Assembly: GCA_038209155.1 (NCBI GenBank)
Contig: JBBQYA010000042.1
Location: 1-22,996 of the forward strand
Direction of reading: 5' to 3'
DNA length: 22,996 nt
Source: JBBQYA01 sp038209155
GTDB taxonomy: Bacteria; Bacteroidota; Bacteroidia; Sphingobacteriales; Sphingobacteriaceae
Part shown: positions 7,182-15,092 of the stretch, piece after piece
Layout: every line of letters starts with the position of its first letter
Numbering within the stretch: the stretch's first letter is position 1
The notes under the pieces: model-generated
The model's input: only the letters and a program-made list of their open reading frames with translations
What the model was told of the DNA's origin: nothing
Databases searched by the model: none
Program-made: the position numbers and the translations under genes

Positions 7182-8978
7182 ATGGAAAACTTCGTTGTAT
7201 CGGCAAGAAAATATCGTCCAGCCACTTTTGAAAGTGTAATTGGACAGCAACATATTACTAATACGCTCAAAAACGCTATTAAAAATAATCAGCTAGCACA
7301 AGCTTTTCTATTCTGTGGTCCAAGAGGAGTTGGGAAAACTACCTGCGCGCGTATTCTTGCCAAAACCATTAATTGTATGAATATTCAAGAGAATACAGAA
7401 GCATGCAATACCTGCGATTCTTGTGTTTCTTTTAATAAAGGTGGTTCATTAAATATTCATGAATTGGATGCTGCTTCCAATAATTCGGTGGAAGATATTC
7501 GGAGTTTGGTAGATCAGGTTCGATACCCACCGCAATTAGGAAAATATAAAATCTATATTATTGATGAGGTTCACATGCTTTCTAACAGTGCTTTTAATGC
7601 ATTTTTAAAAACGTTGGAAGAACCACCACCTTATGCTATTTTTATTTTAGCTACTACTGAGAAGCATAAAATTATTCCAACCATTTTGTCGAGATGCCAG
7701 ATTTTTGATTTCAATCGAATTATGGTAGAAGATATGACTTCGCATCTTGCCAATATTGCTGTTAAGGAAAATATTACCACTGAAACAGAAGGTTTGTATA
7801 TAATTGCTCAAAAAGCTGACGGAGCATTGAGAGATGCACTTTCTATGTTTGACCAGATTGCAAGTTTCAGCGGAAATAATATCACTTACAAATCGGTAAT
7901 TGATAATCTAAATATTTTGGATTATGATTATTATTTCAAAATTACAGATGCATTGTTGGCAGAAAATATGGCTGCGACTTTACTTTTATTTGATGAAATT
8001 TTAAGTAATGGTTTTGATGGAAATAATTTCATCAATGGTTTAGGAGGTCATTTTAGAGATTTATTGGTTTGTAAAGATGAGCGAACCATAAAATTGATGC
8101 AAGTTACTGAGAGGATTGCAAAAAATTATTCGATTCAATCTGGCAATGCATCTACTTCTTTTTTAATTACTGCATTAACGATAGCCAATCAATGTGATTT
8201 AAATTATAAGCAAAGCAAAAATCAACGACTTTTGGTTGAATTGGCTTTACTGAAAATGTGCCATATTCATGCAGCGATAAAAATTAAATCTGACAACGGA
8301 AATTCCGAAGAAAAAAAAAACCCTGATCAGCAAAGTGTAAAAACAATCACTAAAGTTTTGCCAGTTGAAACTATTGAAATCGAATCTGTTCCAAAATTAT
8401 CCGAAATTAAAAGCGAGTATTCAGATCCTGAGATACTAAATAAAGAAAAGGATAATAGTTCTCAGGTAAGCGAACCTAGTTTCAAAAGCACTGTAAAAGA
8501 AAACAGGAAAACTTCTTCTACACCGTCATTAAAATCTGTTTTTGAGGATAAAGAAATTTCTAAAGTTGAAAAAATTAAAAGTACGGGTGAAGTAAACTTG
8601 CCAGAAGCAATTTTTTCAAGCCAAACTTTGTTACAGCTTTGGAAAACCTACGCAGAAAAAATGCTTTTGGAAAAGAGAATGTCTTTGCATTCTTCACTTA
8701 CTCATTCAGAACCAAAACTCGAAGGGGAAACTCAAATAGTAGTTGTGGTAGCCAATAGTATACAACGAGATGCAATAGATGAAAACCGTCAAGATCTTTT
8801 AGGTTTTATTCGACAAGAATTGAATAACTATCTCATTACATTGGATATACAATTATCTAAAGATGATGAAAGCATAAAAATTCCTTATACTAATAACGAT
8901 AAATTTACCTATTTGGCTGCTAAATATCCTGAATTGAACGATATAAAAGTGAAATATGATTTGGAAATTGAATGGTAA
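7182..8978 (+). CDS. dnaX: DNA polymerase III subunit gamma/tau
   Basis: This is the clamp-loader ATPase of the replisome; tau also ties the loader to polymerase cores and helicase. It has 598 residues. The start MENFVVSARKYRP is the usual one for Bacteroidetes. Visible features are Walker A GPRGVGKT (46-53), four zinc-binding cysteines (65, 75, 78, 81), Walker B IIDEVH (126-131), EEPPP (146-150) and the SRC motif (170-172). The core ends near LLKMCH (356-361). A low-complexity, Lys/Glu/Ser-rich linker (about 366-475) leads to a tau-type C-terminal domain (about 480-598, LQLWKTYAEK onward). A run of ten A at 8311-8320 (codons 377-380) lies right after the core, with a -1 frame TGA at 8324-8326 and a +1 frame TAA at 8338-8340. 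A shorter gamma form made by slippage is therefore plausible. The gene abuts the repeat stretch upstream and faces a convergent gene 52 bp downstream. Confidence 0.95.
   Translation: MENFVVSARKYRPATFESVIGQQHITNTLKNAIKNNQLAQAFLFCGPRGVGKTTCARILAKTINCMNIQENTEACNTCDSCVSFNKGGSLNIHELDAASNNSVEDIRSLVDQVRYPPQLGKYKIYIIDEVHMLSNSAFNAFLKTLEEPPPYAIFILATTEKHKIIPTILSRCQIFDFNRIMVEDMTSHLANIAVKENITTETEGLYIIAQKADGALRDALSMFDQIASFSGNNITYKSVIDNLNILDYDYYFKITDALLAENMAATLLLFDEILSNGFDGNNFINGLGGHFRDLLVCKDERTIKLMQVTERIAKNYSIQSGNASTSFLITALTIANQCDLNYKQSKNQRLLVELALLKMCHIHAAIKIKSDNGNSEEKKNPDQQSVKTITKVLPVETIEIESVPKLSEIKSEYSDPEILNKEKDNSSQVSEPSFKSTVKENRKTSSTPSLKSVFEDKEISKVEKIKSTGEVNLPEAIFSSQTLLQLWKTYAEKMLLEKRMSLHSSLTHSEPKLEGETQIVVVVANSIQRDAIDENRQDLLGFIRQELNNYLITLDIQLSKDDESIKIPYTNNDKFTYLAAKYPELNDIKVKYDLEIEW
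8310..8340 (+). promoter_or_regulatory. Candidate slippage/frameshift site in dnaX with out-of-frame stops
   Basis: Zero-frame codons read GAA AAA AAA AAC CCT GAT. The ten-A tract holds the heptamer A-AAA-AAC in the correct phase for a -1 tandem slip. After a -1 shift the next codons are CCC then TGA (8324-8326), ending a product of about 381 residues. In the +1 frame TAA follows at 8338-8340. E. coli dnaX uses A-AAA-AAG with a nearby TGA, and Thermus dnaX uses a nine-A run with RNA polymerase slippage. This site has the same arrangement at the same domain boundary. No clear Shine-Dalgarno-like stimulator or stable downstream hairpin is visible, so transcriptional slippage seems the likelier mechanism. 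Confidence 0.5.
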
Positions 8979-9030
8979 TTTTAATTAACAATTGACATAA
9001 TTCTCATTGATAGTAAAATTAAATTTTAGT

Positions 9031-9750
9031 TCACGCATATAAATTCTTTTTACCTAAAATTTTAATTGCCGATCCATTTGCTACAAATACAGAAGCTGGT
9101 TTTGCATTATCCAAAAATTCAAATTGATTTCCATATAGATTTTTAAAATCACAATTTATTTTAAAATTTTTTACTGGATATACCTCCCAACGTGGATGCT
9201 GAACTGCATATTCAAAAGTTGTTTTTTCATTGTATTTGGCATACCCCCAATAATGTTCAGCAATGAATTCTTCCTCACTTTCTGCCAGCATGGGTATAGT
9301 TTTATTGGATATTTTAGCTTCCAAACTATTCCAATTGTTTTTGTATTTCCACGAATAACCTAATTCTATTTCATCATTATTTGCTTTAAAATAATGATCC
9401 ATTTTCATGGTACTATATTTCTCATTATATAGAGTATTTGCCACTAAACTTATTGCTCTTTTAGGAACAATTTCTTTGATGAAAACTGCTCCTCTTTTCC
9501 AATTTCCTTGGTCGTTGTGTTTAACATAAAATCGTAAATTTACTTCTTCAAAATTAACATGAAATGGAATTTTTATTCCTAAAACTCTGGTGTTTTCAAA
9601 CATAAATCCAATAAGACTTACATAATAATTTCCATGAAAACTATCTAATTCTGTGCAAGGGGGCAAAAAAGGCAATAATATTTTTGGGTCAATTAAATAA
9701 TTTGCCATGATTAAATTATTCCATTCGGCGGTAAGAAAAGGCGATTTCAT
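9031..9750 (-). CDS. DUF2071 (YqjF-type) family protein
   Basis: This 239-residue soluble protein has the family pattern: an N-terminal WNNLIMANYLIDPKILLPFLPP segment (11-32), GNYYVSLIGFMFENTRVLGIKIPFH, then VNLRFYVK and GAVFIKEIVPKRAISLVANTLYNEKY in the middle. A C-terminal beta-rich part ends FVANGSAIKILGKKNLYA. The family is related in fold to acetoacetate decarboxylase-like domains, but members have no firmly established function, and I infer none here. There is no signal peptide or membrane helix. It is convergent with dnaX (52-bp gap, AT-only, with a weak AAAATTAAATTTT dyad). A doubtful small ORF lies 30 bp upstream on the same strand. Confidence 0.8.
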   Translation of the reverse strand: MKSPFLTAEWNNLIMANYLIDPKILLPFLPPCTELDSFHGNYYVSLIGFMFENTRVLGIKIPFHVNFEEVNLRFYVKHNDQGNWKRGAVFIKEIVPKRAISLVANTLYNEKYSTMKMDHYFKANNDEIELGYSWKYKNNWNSLEAKISNKTIPMLAESEEEFIAEHYWGYAKYNEKTTFEYAVQHPRWEVYPVKNFKINCDFKNLYGNQFEFLDNAKPASVFVANGSAIKILGKKNLYA

Positions 9751-10126
9751 AAATGAATTACAACGGAAATAAGAGTTTGTTTATTTATTTTTTTTATAAA
9801 AATTAAGATACCTTTTTTTAAATTTTAATTCGTTGGAATTCGAGCAAATTTCTTGAATCAAAATTTGTACGGTTTGGTTTTTTCCAATTTGGATTTTAAA
9901 AGGTAAGGACATGAAATTTTGATAGAATAATTTAAACATGGTTGGCAATTTTAGAACCATAATTTTTGATAAATAAGAAGGGTAAACCAATCTTTGGCGT
10001 GTTAAATGTTGAGTGTTTATCGGTTGTTTAATTAAAATCTTTAAAAAAATAAAAATTAAAAATCCAGCTTTTCGGCTTAATTTGCGCCTTTAATTCTACA
10101 AATACTAATAAAATAACCAATTTAAA
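9751..10126. other. 376-bp region between DUF2071 gene and icd
   Basis: This strongly AT-rich region contains only the doubtful 69-codon ORF listed separately (9781-9990, minus). It presumably also holds the divergent promoters of the DUF2071 gene and icd. TTAATTTG at 10077-10084 matches seven of eight positions of TAnnTTTG, 43 bases before the icd start, but no partner -33 box is visible. I see no RNA gene or repeat here. Confidence 0.4.
9781..9990 (-). CDS. Doubtful small ORF, 69 residues
   Basis: I do not recognise this ORF. It encodes a basic 69-residue peptide with a hydrophobic N half (MVYPSYLSKIMVLKLPTMF) and a Lys-rich C-terminus (KKRYLNFYKKNK). It is on the same strand as the DUF2071 gene and ends 30 bp before it, which would allow co-transcription. 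Against it are its low-complexity AT-driven composition (Phe, Lys, Leu, Asn), the absence of a recognised domain and an unremarkable start. It could be a small lineage-specific gene, the remnant of a longer gene, or chance reading of AT-rich spacer. Confidence 0.2.
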   Translation of the reverse strand: MVYPSYLSKIMVLKLPTMFKLFYQNFMSLPFKIQIGKNQTVQILIQEICSNSNELKFKKRYLNFYKKNK

Positions 10127-11356
10127 ATGCAAAAAATTAAAGTTGCAAATCCTGTGGTTGAACTAGATGGTGATGAAATGACCCGTATCATTTGGAAATT
10201 TATAAAAGATAAATTGATTCATCCTTATCTAGAATTGGACATAAAATATTACGATTTAGGTATTGAAAATCGAGATGACACCAATGACCAAGTGACATTA
10301 GATGCTGGAGAAGCTATAAAAAAATATAATGTTGGTATTAAGTGCGCAACCATAACACCGGACGAGCAGCGAATGAAAGAGTTTTCTTTAAAACAAATGT
10401 GGAAATCACCCAATGGAACTATCCGAAATATTTTGGATGGAACAGTATTTAGAGAACCTATTGTAATGAAGAACGTTCCTCGATTAGTGACGAATTGGAC
10501 AGCTCCAATTTGTATTGGTCGGCATGCATTTGGGGATCAATACCGAGCTACAGATATTGTAATCAAAGGAAAAGGAAAACTTACTCTAAACTTCACTCCT
10601 GATGATGGAAGTGAAGTTCAGATATTTGAAGTTTTTAATTTTAAAGAGGACGGAGTAGCAATGGCTATGTATAATTTGGACGAGAGTATTCGAGGTTTCG
10701 CTTATTCCTGTTTCAATCAAGCTTTAATAAAAAAGTGGCCACTATATTTGTCTACTAAAAATACAATTTTGAAAAAATATGATGGTCGTTTCAAAGATAT
10801 TTTCGAAGAAATTTATCAATCTGATTATAAGCAAAAGTTTGAAGCGATAGGTATAATTTATGAGCATAGATTGATAGATGATATGGTCGCATCGGCATTA
10901 AAATGGAATGGGAATTTCGTTTGGGCATGCAAAAATTATGATGGAGATGTTCAGAGTGATACGGTGGCTCAAGGTTTTGGATCATTAGGATTGATGACCT
11001 CTGTATTAATAACTCCTGATGGAAAAACGATGGAAGCAGAAGCTGCACACGGTACAGTAACAAGACATTTTAGAGATCATCAGGCTGGAAAACCTACCAG
11101 CACCAACCCTATTGCCTCTATTTTTGCTTGGACTAGAGGGTTAGAATTTCGGGGTACATTGGATAATAATCCAGAATTAATTAAATTTTGTAAAACTTTA
11201 GAACAAGTTTGTATTGAAACGGTTGAATCTGGAAAAATGACAAAAGATTTGGCTGTAACTATTCATGGAAATAAGGTAAAGCATGGCGAGCATTATTTAA
11301 ATACAGAAGAGTTCTTGGCAACTATTGACGAAAATCTAAAGCAAAAATTGAATTAA
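10127..11356 (+). CDS. icd: NADP-dependent isocitrate dehydrogenase, eukaryote-like type II
   Basis: This enzyme oxidises isocitrate to 2-oxoglutarate and CO2 with NADP+ in the TCA cycle, in the cytosol. At 409 residues it closely follows the homodimeric eukaryotic-type enzymes, not E. coli Icd. The substrate-binding SPNGTIRNILDGTVFRE (94-110) gives Arg100 and Arg109, with Arg132 in GRHAFGDQYRATD and Tyr139. KNTILKKYDGRFK starts at Lys211, EHRLIDDMVA gives Asp251 and Asp252, and NYDGDVQSD gives Asp274. These are nearly the same numbers as in human IDH1. AEAAHGTVTRHFRDH (304-318) carries the NADP-site signature. All catalytic residues are present. The gene is monocistronic as far as can be seen; a weak hairpin with a T8 run follows the stop. 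Confidence 0.94.
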   Translation: MQKIKVANPVVELDGDEMTRIIWKFIKDKLIHPYLELDIKYYDLGIENRDDTNDQVTLDAGEAIKKYNVGIKCATITPDEQRMKEFSLKQMWKSPNGTIRNILDGTVFREPIVMKNVPRLVTNWTAPICIGRHAFGDQYRATDIVIKGKGKLTLNFTPDDGSEVQIFEVFNFKEDGVAMAMYNLDESIRGFAYSCFNQALIKKWPLYLSTKNTILKKYDGRFKDIFEEIYQSDYKQKFEAIGIIYEHRLIDDMVASALKWNGNFVWACKNYDGDVQSDTVAQGFGSLGLMTSVLITPDGKTMEAEAAHGTVTRHFRDHQAGKPTSTNPIASIFAWTRGLEFRGTLDNNPELIKFCKTLEQVCIETVESGKMTKDLAVTIHGNKVKHGEHYLNTEEFLATIDENLKQKLN

Positions 11357-11361
11357 ATAGG

Positions 11362-11398
11362 AAGCAATTCTGCGAAATAAATTGAGAAGCTTTTTTTT
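11362..11398 (+). terminator. Weak candidate terminator after icd
   Basis: AAGC and AATT (11362-11369) can pair with AATT (11380-11383) and GCTT (11389-11392) around a loop and a five-base bulge, followed directly by a T8 run (11391-11398). The stem is short and AT-rich, so this is a tentative intrinsic terminator. Its place six bases after the icd stop is the main support. Confidence 0.3.
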
Positions 11399-11500
11399 AA
11401 TTTTAGATCTTTATAATTTGAGAATAATCTTGTTGGAACTATTTTGTCAATAATGAGTACAAAGTTTTAAATTTCATTTGATATAATAATCATTCTCATC

Positions 11501-12772
11501 ATGCGCAAACTCTCAATTTTTAAAATCTTAACGTTATTTATCATTCTATTGGTGAGTAATAATTTGAAAGCACAAGTTTCATTAATAAATAGTGGTACAG
11601 GTACTTCCACCACATTTAATTATTCAGTTGCTTCTGGAACCAATCGATTTTTATATGCAATAGTAACAGCAGAATTTAGTGCTGCAAATAATGTTAGTAG
11701 TTTAGTTTACGGAGGCAAAACTATGATTGCCAGTGGGGTAACTTCTGTAACACAAGGTGGAAATGTAAATGATGTAGCCATATATTATTTGAGAGAATCA
11801 GATTTTGCAACATTATCTGGTACTACTGCTACCATTGGTTACACAAATGGAACAGGAAGTTTAAAATCAGTAGGAACATCTTTTTTTCTATTTCAACACG
11901 TAGACCAAATAAGTCCAATAGATCAAATTAAAGGGAATACAAAAGTTAACAATACATTTATCAGTTCGAATTCTAACATCAATACTTCAATTAATGATGT
12001 GGCGATTGCAGCTGTAAATTCTAGCGATCTCTCTACTATCAGTGTTTCTTCCGGTTTTAATATTATTAATAATGTAACTCTTTCGCAGCATTCCTATGCT
12101 ACTGCAATCAAATTTATTACGTCTATTGGGCCAGAAAATCCAGTTTTTACTATGGCTGTTTCTTCTCCAAGTTTGGCGTATAGTGCATTAAGAATTAGAT
12201 GGGATAATGTTCCATTATCGGTAGATTTTTTGAATATAATGGCACAAAAAAGGGATAAAAACATTTATTTAAAATGGAGCACTGCAAACGAAATAAACAA
12301 TGCTGGTTTTTCTATTGAACGATCTGCAGATGGGAAAAATTTTATAAAAATCGGAGAGGAAAAAAATAGTGCAAAAAATGTTGTCTACAAAAATTACAGC
12401 TTTCTTGATACTCGTCCTTTTGTAGGAACTAATTATTATAGAATTGCACAGCACGATTTTGATGGAAAAATAAATTATTCAAAATTAGTTTCTATATCCA
12501 ATGGTAATGAGTTAGTTAAAAATTTAATCCTCTTTCCAAATCCTGCTTTAGATTTAGTTTATTTTAATTATAATTCTGATGCAGAAGATAAAATCAATGT
12601 TACTGTTTTTGATCTTACTGGAAAATTATTAATTCAAAAGCACTATATAGTTTCTGCAAAAAGTACTACAGAAATTGAATTGAATTTAGAAAGTTTAACT
12701 AGAGGAATGTATTTAATTTCTACTGAAAATGAACAGGGAATTAAGACTTCCAATCGGATAGTAAAAAGATAA
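11501..12772 (+). CDS. Secreted protein with type IX secretion C-terminal sorting domain
   Basis: This 423-residue protein has an N-terminal signal peptide (MRKLSIFKIL then a hydrophobic core, likely cleaved near KAQ at 23-25). A Ser/Thr/Gly-rich beta-type domain follows (about 26-235), from SGTGTSTTFNYSVASGTNRFLYAIV to the segment ending SALRIRWDNVPL. A second region (about 240-335) has the NIYLKWSTANEINNAGFSIERSADGKNF and YYRIAQHDFDGKINYS pattern that often precedes sorting domains in this phylum. The C-terminal domain (341-423) starts at LFPNPALD and has VTVFDLTGKLL, LTRGMYLIST and a basic end (RIVKR), the hallmarks of type A T9SS signals. The protein is probably exported to the surface or medium. 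No catalytic motif is seen, so adhesion or structure is possible but unproven. It ends 1 bp from the convergent tdk. Confidence 0.85.
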   Translation: MRKLSIFKILTLFIILLVSNNLKAQVSLINSGTGTSTTFNYSVASGTNRFLYAIVTAEFSAANNVSSLVYGGKTMIASGVTSVTQGGNVNDVAIYYLRESDFATLSGTTATIGYTNGTGSLKSVGTSFFLFQHVDQISPIDQIKGNTKVNNTFISSNSNINTSINDVAIAAVNSSDLSTISVSSGFNIINNVTLSQHSYATAIKFITSIGPENPVFTMAVSSPSLAYSALRIRWDNVPLSVDFLNIMAQKRDKNIYLKWSTANEINNAGFSIERSADGKNFIKIGEEKNSAKNVVYKNYSFLDTRPFVGTNYYRIAQHDFDGKINYSKLVSISNGNELVKNLILFPNPALDLVYFNYNSDAEDKINVTVFDLTGKLLIQKHYIVSAKSTTEIELNLESLTRGMYLISTENEQGIKTSNRIVKR

Positions 12773-12773
12773 A

Positions 12774-13346
12774 TTATTTACTTCTATTGAAACAAACTCT
12801 ACATCTAGGTTCATAGCTTTCTTTTTCACCTAAAAGCACTTGTTCATCGTTCTCAACTAATCGATATGAATGACTAGCACCAGCGCCACATCGAACACAA
12901 ACAGCTTGCACTTTGGTCACATATTCTGCAACTGCCATTAAATGTGGAATAGGTCCAAATGGGCGACCTTGATAATCCATATCTAAACCAGCTGCAATAA
13001 CTCTCACACCTTTGGAAGCAAGTTTTTCGCAAACTGATGGCAATTCTTCATCAAAAAATTGAGCTTCATCTATTCCTACAACTTGCACATTGCTGCTATA
13101 CAAAAGAATAGAAGAGGAATTTGAAACTGGGGTAGAATGGATAGAATTTAAATCATGACTTACGATTGCAGTTGGGTCATATCGAGTATCGGTGGTAGGT
13201 TTAAAGATTTCAACTCTTAATTTTGCAATTTGAGATCTTCGCAATCGACGGATTAGTTCTTCAGTTTTGCCCGAAAACATGGGCCCAGTAATGACTTCTA
13301 TGCCTCCACGGCGGATATTTCCTGACGGATGTTCTTCATAAAACAT
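12774..13346 (-). CDS. tdk: Thymidine kinase
   Basis: This enzyme phosphorylates thymidine to dTMP with ATP in the salvage pathway. It has 190 residues, the normal length for type II (TK1-like) enzymes. The P-loop GPMFSGKT is at 21-28, the Walker B region with the catalytic Glu is DEAQFF (93-98, Glu94), and the zinc ribbon uses Cys150, Cys153, Cys182 and Cys185 (CVRC and CRVC). The lasso segment holds YRLVENDEQVLLG. All key residues are present. The start is supported by the usual distance to the P-loop. It is divergent from the Glu-rich gene at 13591 (244-bp spacer) and convergent with the T9SS-sorted protein gene. Confidence 0.94.
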   Translation of the reverse strand: MFYEEHPSGNIRRGGIEVITGPMFSGKTEELIRRLRRSQIAKLRVEIFKPTTDTRYDPTAIVSHDLNSIHSTPVSNSSSILLYSSNVQVVGIDEAQFFDEELPSVCEKLASKGVRVIAAGLDMDYQGRPFGPIPHLMAVAEYVTKVQAVCVRCGAGASHSYRLVENDEQVLLGEKESYEPRCRVCFNRSK

Positions 13347-13590
13347 GGCGTAAAGATAGAATTCTAATTATTTTTTTTGATATCAATAAGTCATTTTGCT
13401 TTTTTATTTGAAGTGAAGTATTTTCTCTAATTAAAAATCTCACTCAGTTTACAGGAAAATTAAAAACTGTTTAAAGTAAAATAATGCCGTAATGTGGAAT
13501 TGTCAGTAACTAGCAAATTTTGCCTTTATATTTCTTCGTAATTTTATGCATTAATAAAATAATTTGTAAGCGTTGCAGTTTTAAATAAAT

Positions 13591-14859
13591 ATGAACAGGG
13601 ACACCATTTTTAACAAAATAGCCATTATTCTAGAAGATCTTCACGATCATCATTTTAGTTTGGCAAAATCTTTTAATGAGATTGATTTAGATTTATTGAA
13701 TGCTAACGCTCATTATTTAGCAGAACATGTTACTCTTTTAAAAAAAATAAATGAGTTGGATAAAATTCATGCTAAAAACAATCCCGACTTTTTGCAGTCT
13801 CTTGAAAACGAAAAAATAAATAAGGCCCCTTTTTTAAATAATACGATAAATCAACCAGTGGTTTCTACTGAGCAAGATTTTTCTAATTTCATAAAAAATG
13901 AAAATATAGAAACTGAAAAGACAGCAGTTGAAAAACCTATCATATTTAATAAGATAGAGGAAACTCCTCGTCAGGAATTTATTCCAACTAAAATAACTCC
14001 ATTGTACGACGAAGATGAAATGGCAGTAGCTTTTAAAAAGGCTGAAATGGCAGCCATAGCTGCACTTAAAGCTCCAGAGGAAATAGTTATAGACCAAAAA
14101 ACAGAAGCTGTAGAATTAGAATCTGTCGACGTTTTATCTGAAAAATTAGATGAAACTTTACCAACAGTAAAATCTGAAAGTGGATTTTCATTTAAACTAG
14201 ATGAGCAGCCAGAAGAGGATAAAAGATCTTTTTCTTTAGAGGTTTTGCCTGAAGTAGAAAATGGAATAGAAGATCCAATGATTGATCCGATAGTTATTTT
14301 GGAAAAAGAAATTACAGAAAATATCGAGTTAGGAAGGGAAAATGAACAAGAAGTAGAAGAAATTGAAACTGAAAATTTTACGTTAAAAATGGAGGAAGCA
14401 ATTGAGTTAGAAAATGAAGAAAACAGTATAGAAACGCCGGCTGCCGAACTCTTATTTACTAAAACAGATACCATCACGTTAGAAAAACCAGTCGAAAAAG
14501 AAATAGTAAACGCAAGAATGGATGTAAATTCTAAACTTGCACCTACAGAAACGGCAACATTAAATGAAAAAATTGGTCGCCAAAGTGAATATCAAACACT
14601 TATTAGTCAATTGGCCAAAAAGAAAATTACCGAATTAAAATCAGGTATTGGATTGAATGAGAAATTTTTATTTATTCAAGCATTATTTAATGGCGATGCA
14701 AATGCATATAACGAATCAATTGATTTATTAAATGGTTTTACAACGTATAGCCAAGCCGATCAATATATTAGACAAAATTTGGTTGAGAAATTTAATTGGA
14801 CTAATAAAAAGGAATCTGTTTCTTCTTTTTATGATATATTGAGAAGGAGATTTATTTAA
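13591..14859 (+). CDS. Glu-rich protein with conserved N- and C-terminal domains, Bacteroidetes-type, function unknown
   Basis: I cannot assign a function. The 422-residue product has no signal peptide or membrane helix. Residues 1-60 look like a helical domain (IFNKIAIILEDLHDHHFSLA, LNANAHYLAEHVTLLKKINEL). Residues about 65-320 are a disordered, acidic linker; between 238 and 282 about 18 of 45 residues are Glu. The C-terminal region (about 326-422) is again ordered and helical: LNEKFLFIQALFNGDANAYNESID, TTYSQADQYIRQNL and FYDILRRRFI at the end. I recall similar C-termini in uncharacterised Bacteroidetes proteins. The architecture of two folded ends and a charged tether suggests a scaffold or adaptor, which is inference. 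It stands alone, divergent from tdk and convergent with rodA. Confidence 0.72.
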   Translation: MNRDTIFNKIAIILEDLHDHHFSLAKSFNEIDLDLLNANAHYLAEHVTLLKKINELDKIHAKNNPDFLQSLENEKINKAPFLNNTINQPVVSTEQDFSNFIKNENIETEKTAVEKPIIFNKIEETPRQEFIPTKITPLYDEDEMAVAFKKAEMAAIAALKAPEEIVIDQKTEAVELESVDVLSEKLDETLPTVKSESGFSFKLDEQPEEDKRSFSLEVLPEVENGIEDPMIDPIVILEKEITENIELGRENEQEVEEIETENFTLKMEEAIELENEENSIETPAAELLFTKTDTITLEKPVEKEIVNARMDVNSKLAPTETATLNEKIGRQSEYQTLISQLAKKKITELKSGIGLNEKFLFIQALFNGDANAYNESIDLLNGFTTYSQADQYIRQNLVEKFNWTNKKESVSSFYDILRRRFI

Positions 14860-14871
14860 AATAATCCTTAA

Positions 14872-14900
14872 TCTAAATTTATTGATAAGTCTGATTTAGA
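14872..14900 (+). terminator. Weak AT-rich hairpin after the Glu-rich gene
   Basis: TCTAAAT (14872-14878) and ATTTAGA (14894-14900) form a perfect 7-bp inverted repeat with a 15-base loop, 13 bases after the stop of the Glu-rich gene. No strong T-run follows and the stem is almost all A-T, so terminator function is doubtful. It could act on either of the two convergent transcripts. The rest of the spacer to rodA shows nothing clear. Confidence 0.2.
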
Positions 14901-15092
14901 AATAATGTAAGTTTTCTCTAAAAGGTAAATTAATTGACGATAGTTTGCGTTACGATTTTTGCTAAAAAAGTGTCTCTCAAAGTAAACTCTTAAAAGTTAT
15001 TTTAATGATGTTAATAAAATTAAAACTCCTGTTTGTAAACTAGAATAAAACATTTACATTTTCATTTAGAATTGCAAATTTTACCATTTAAT

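Noticed and set aside
13351..13358. TATCTTTA (minus strand) as a -7 box for tdk
   Set aside because: It lies five bases from the start codon, so transcription would begin inside the coding region.
13518..13546. Promoter for the Glu-rich gene (TTTTG then TAATTTTA)
   Set aside because: The -7 box matches TAnnTTTG poorly and the spacing is short; in DNA this AT-rich such matches are expected by chance.
13971..14477. 168-codon antisense ORF opposite the Glu-rich gene
   Set aside because: It is Ser-rich low complexity produced by reading the complement of GAA-rich codons; no start context or domain supports it.
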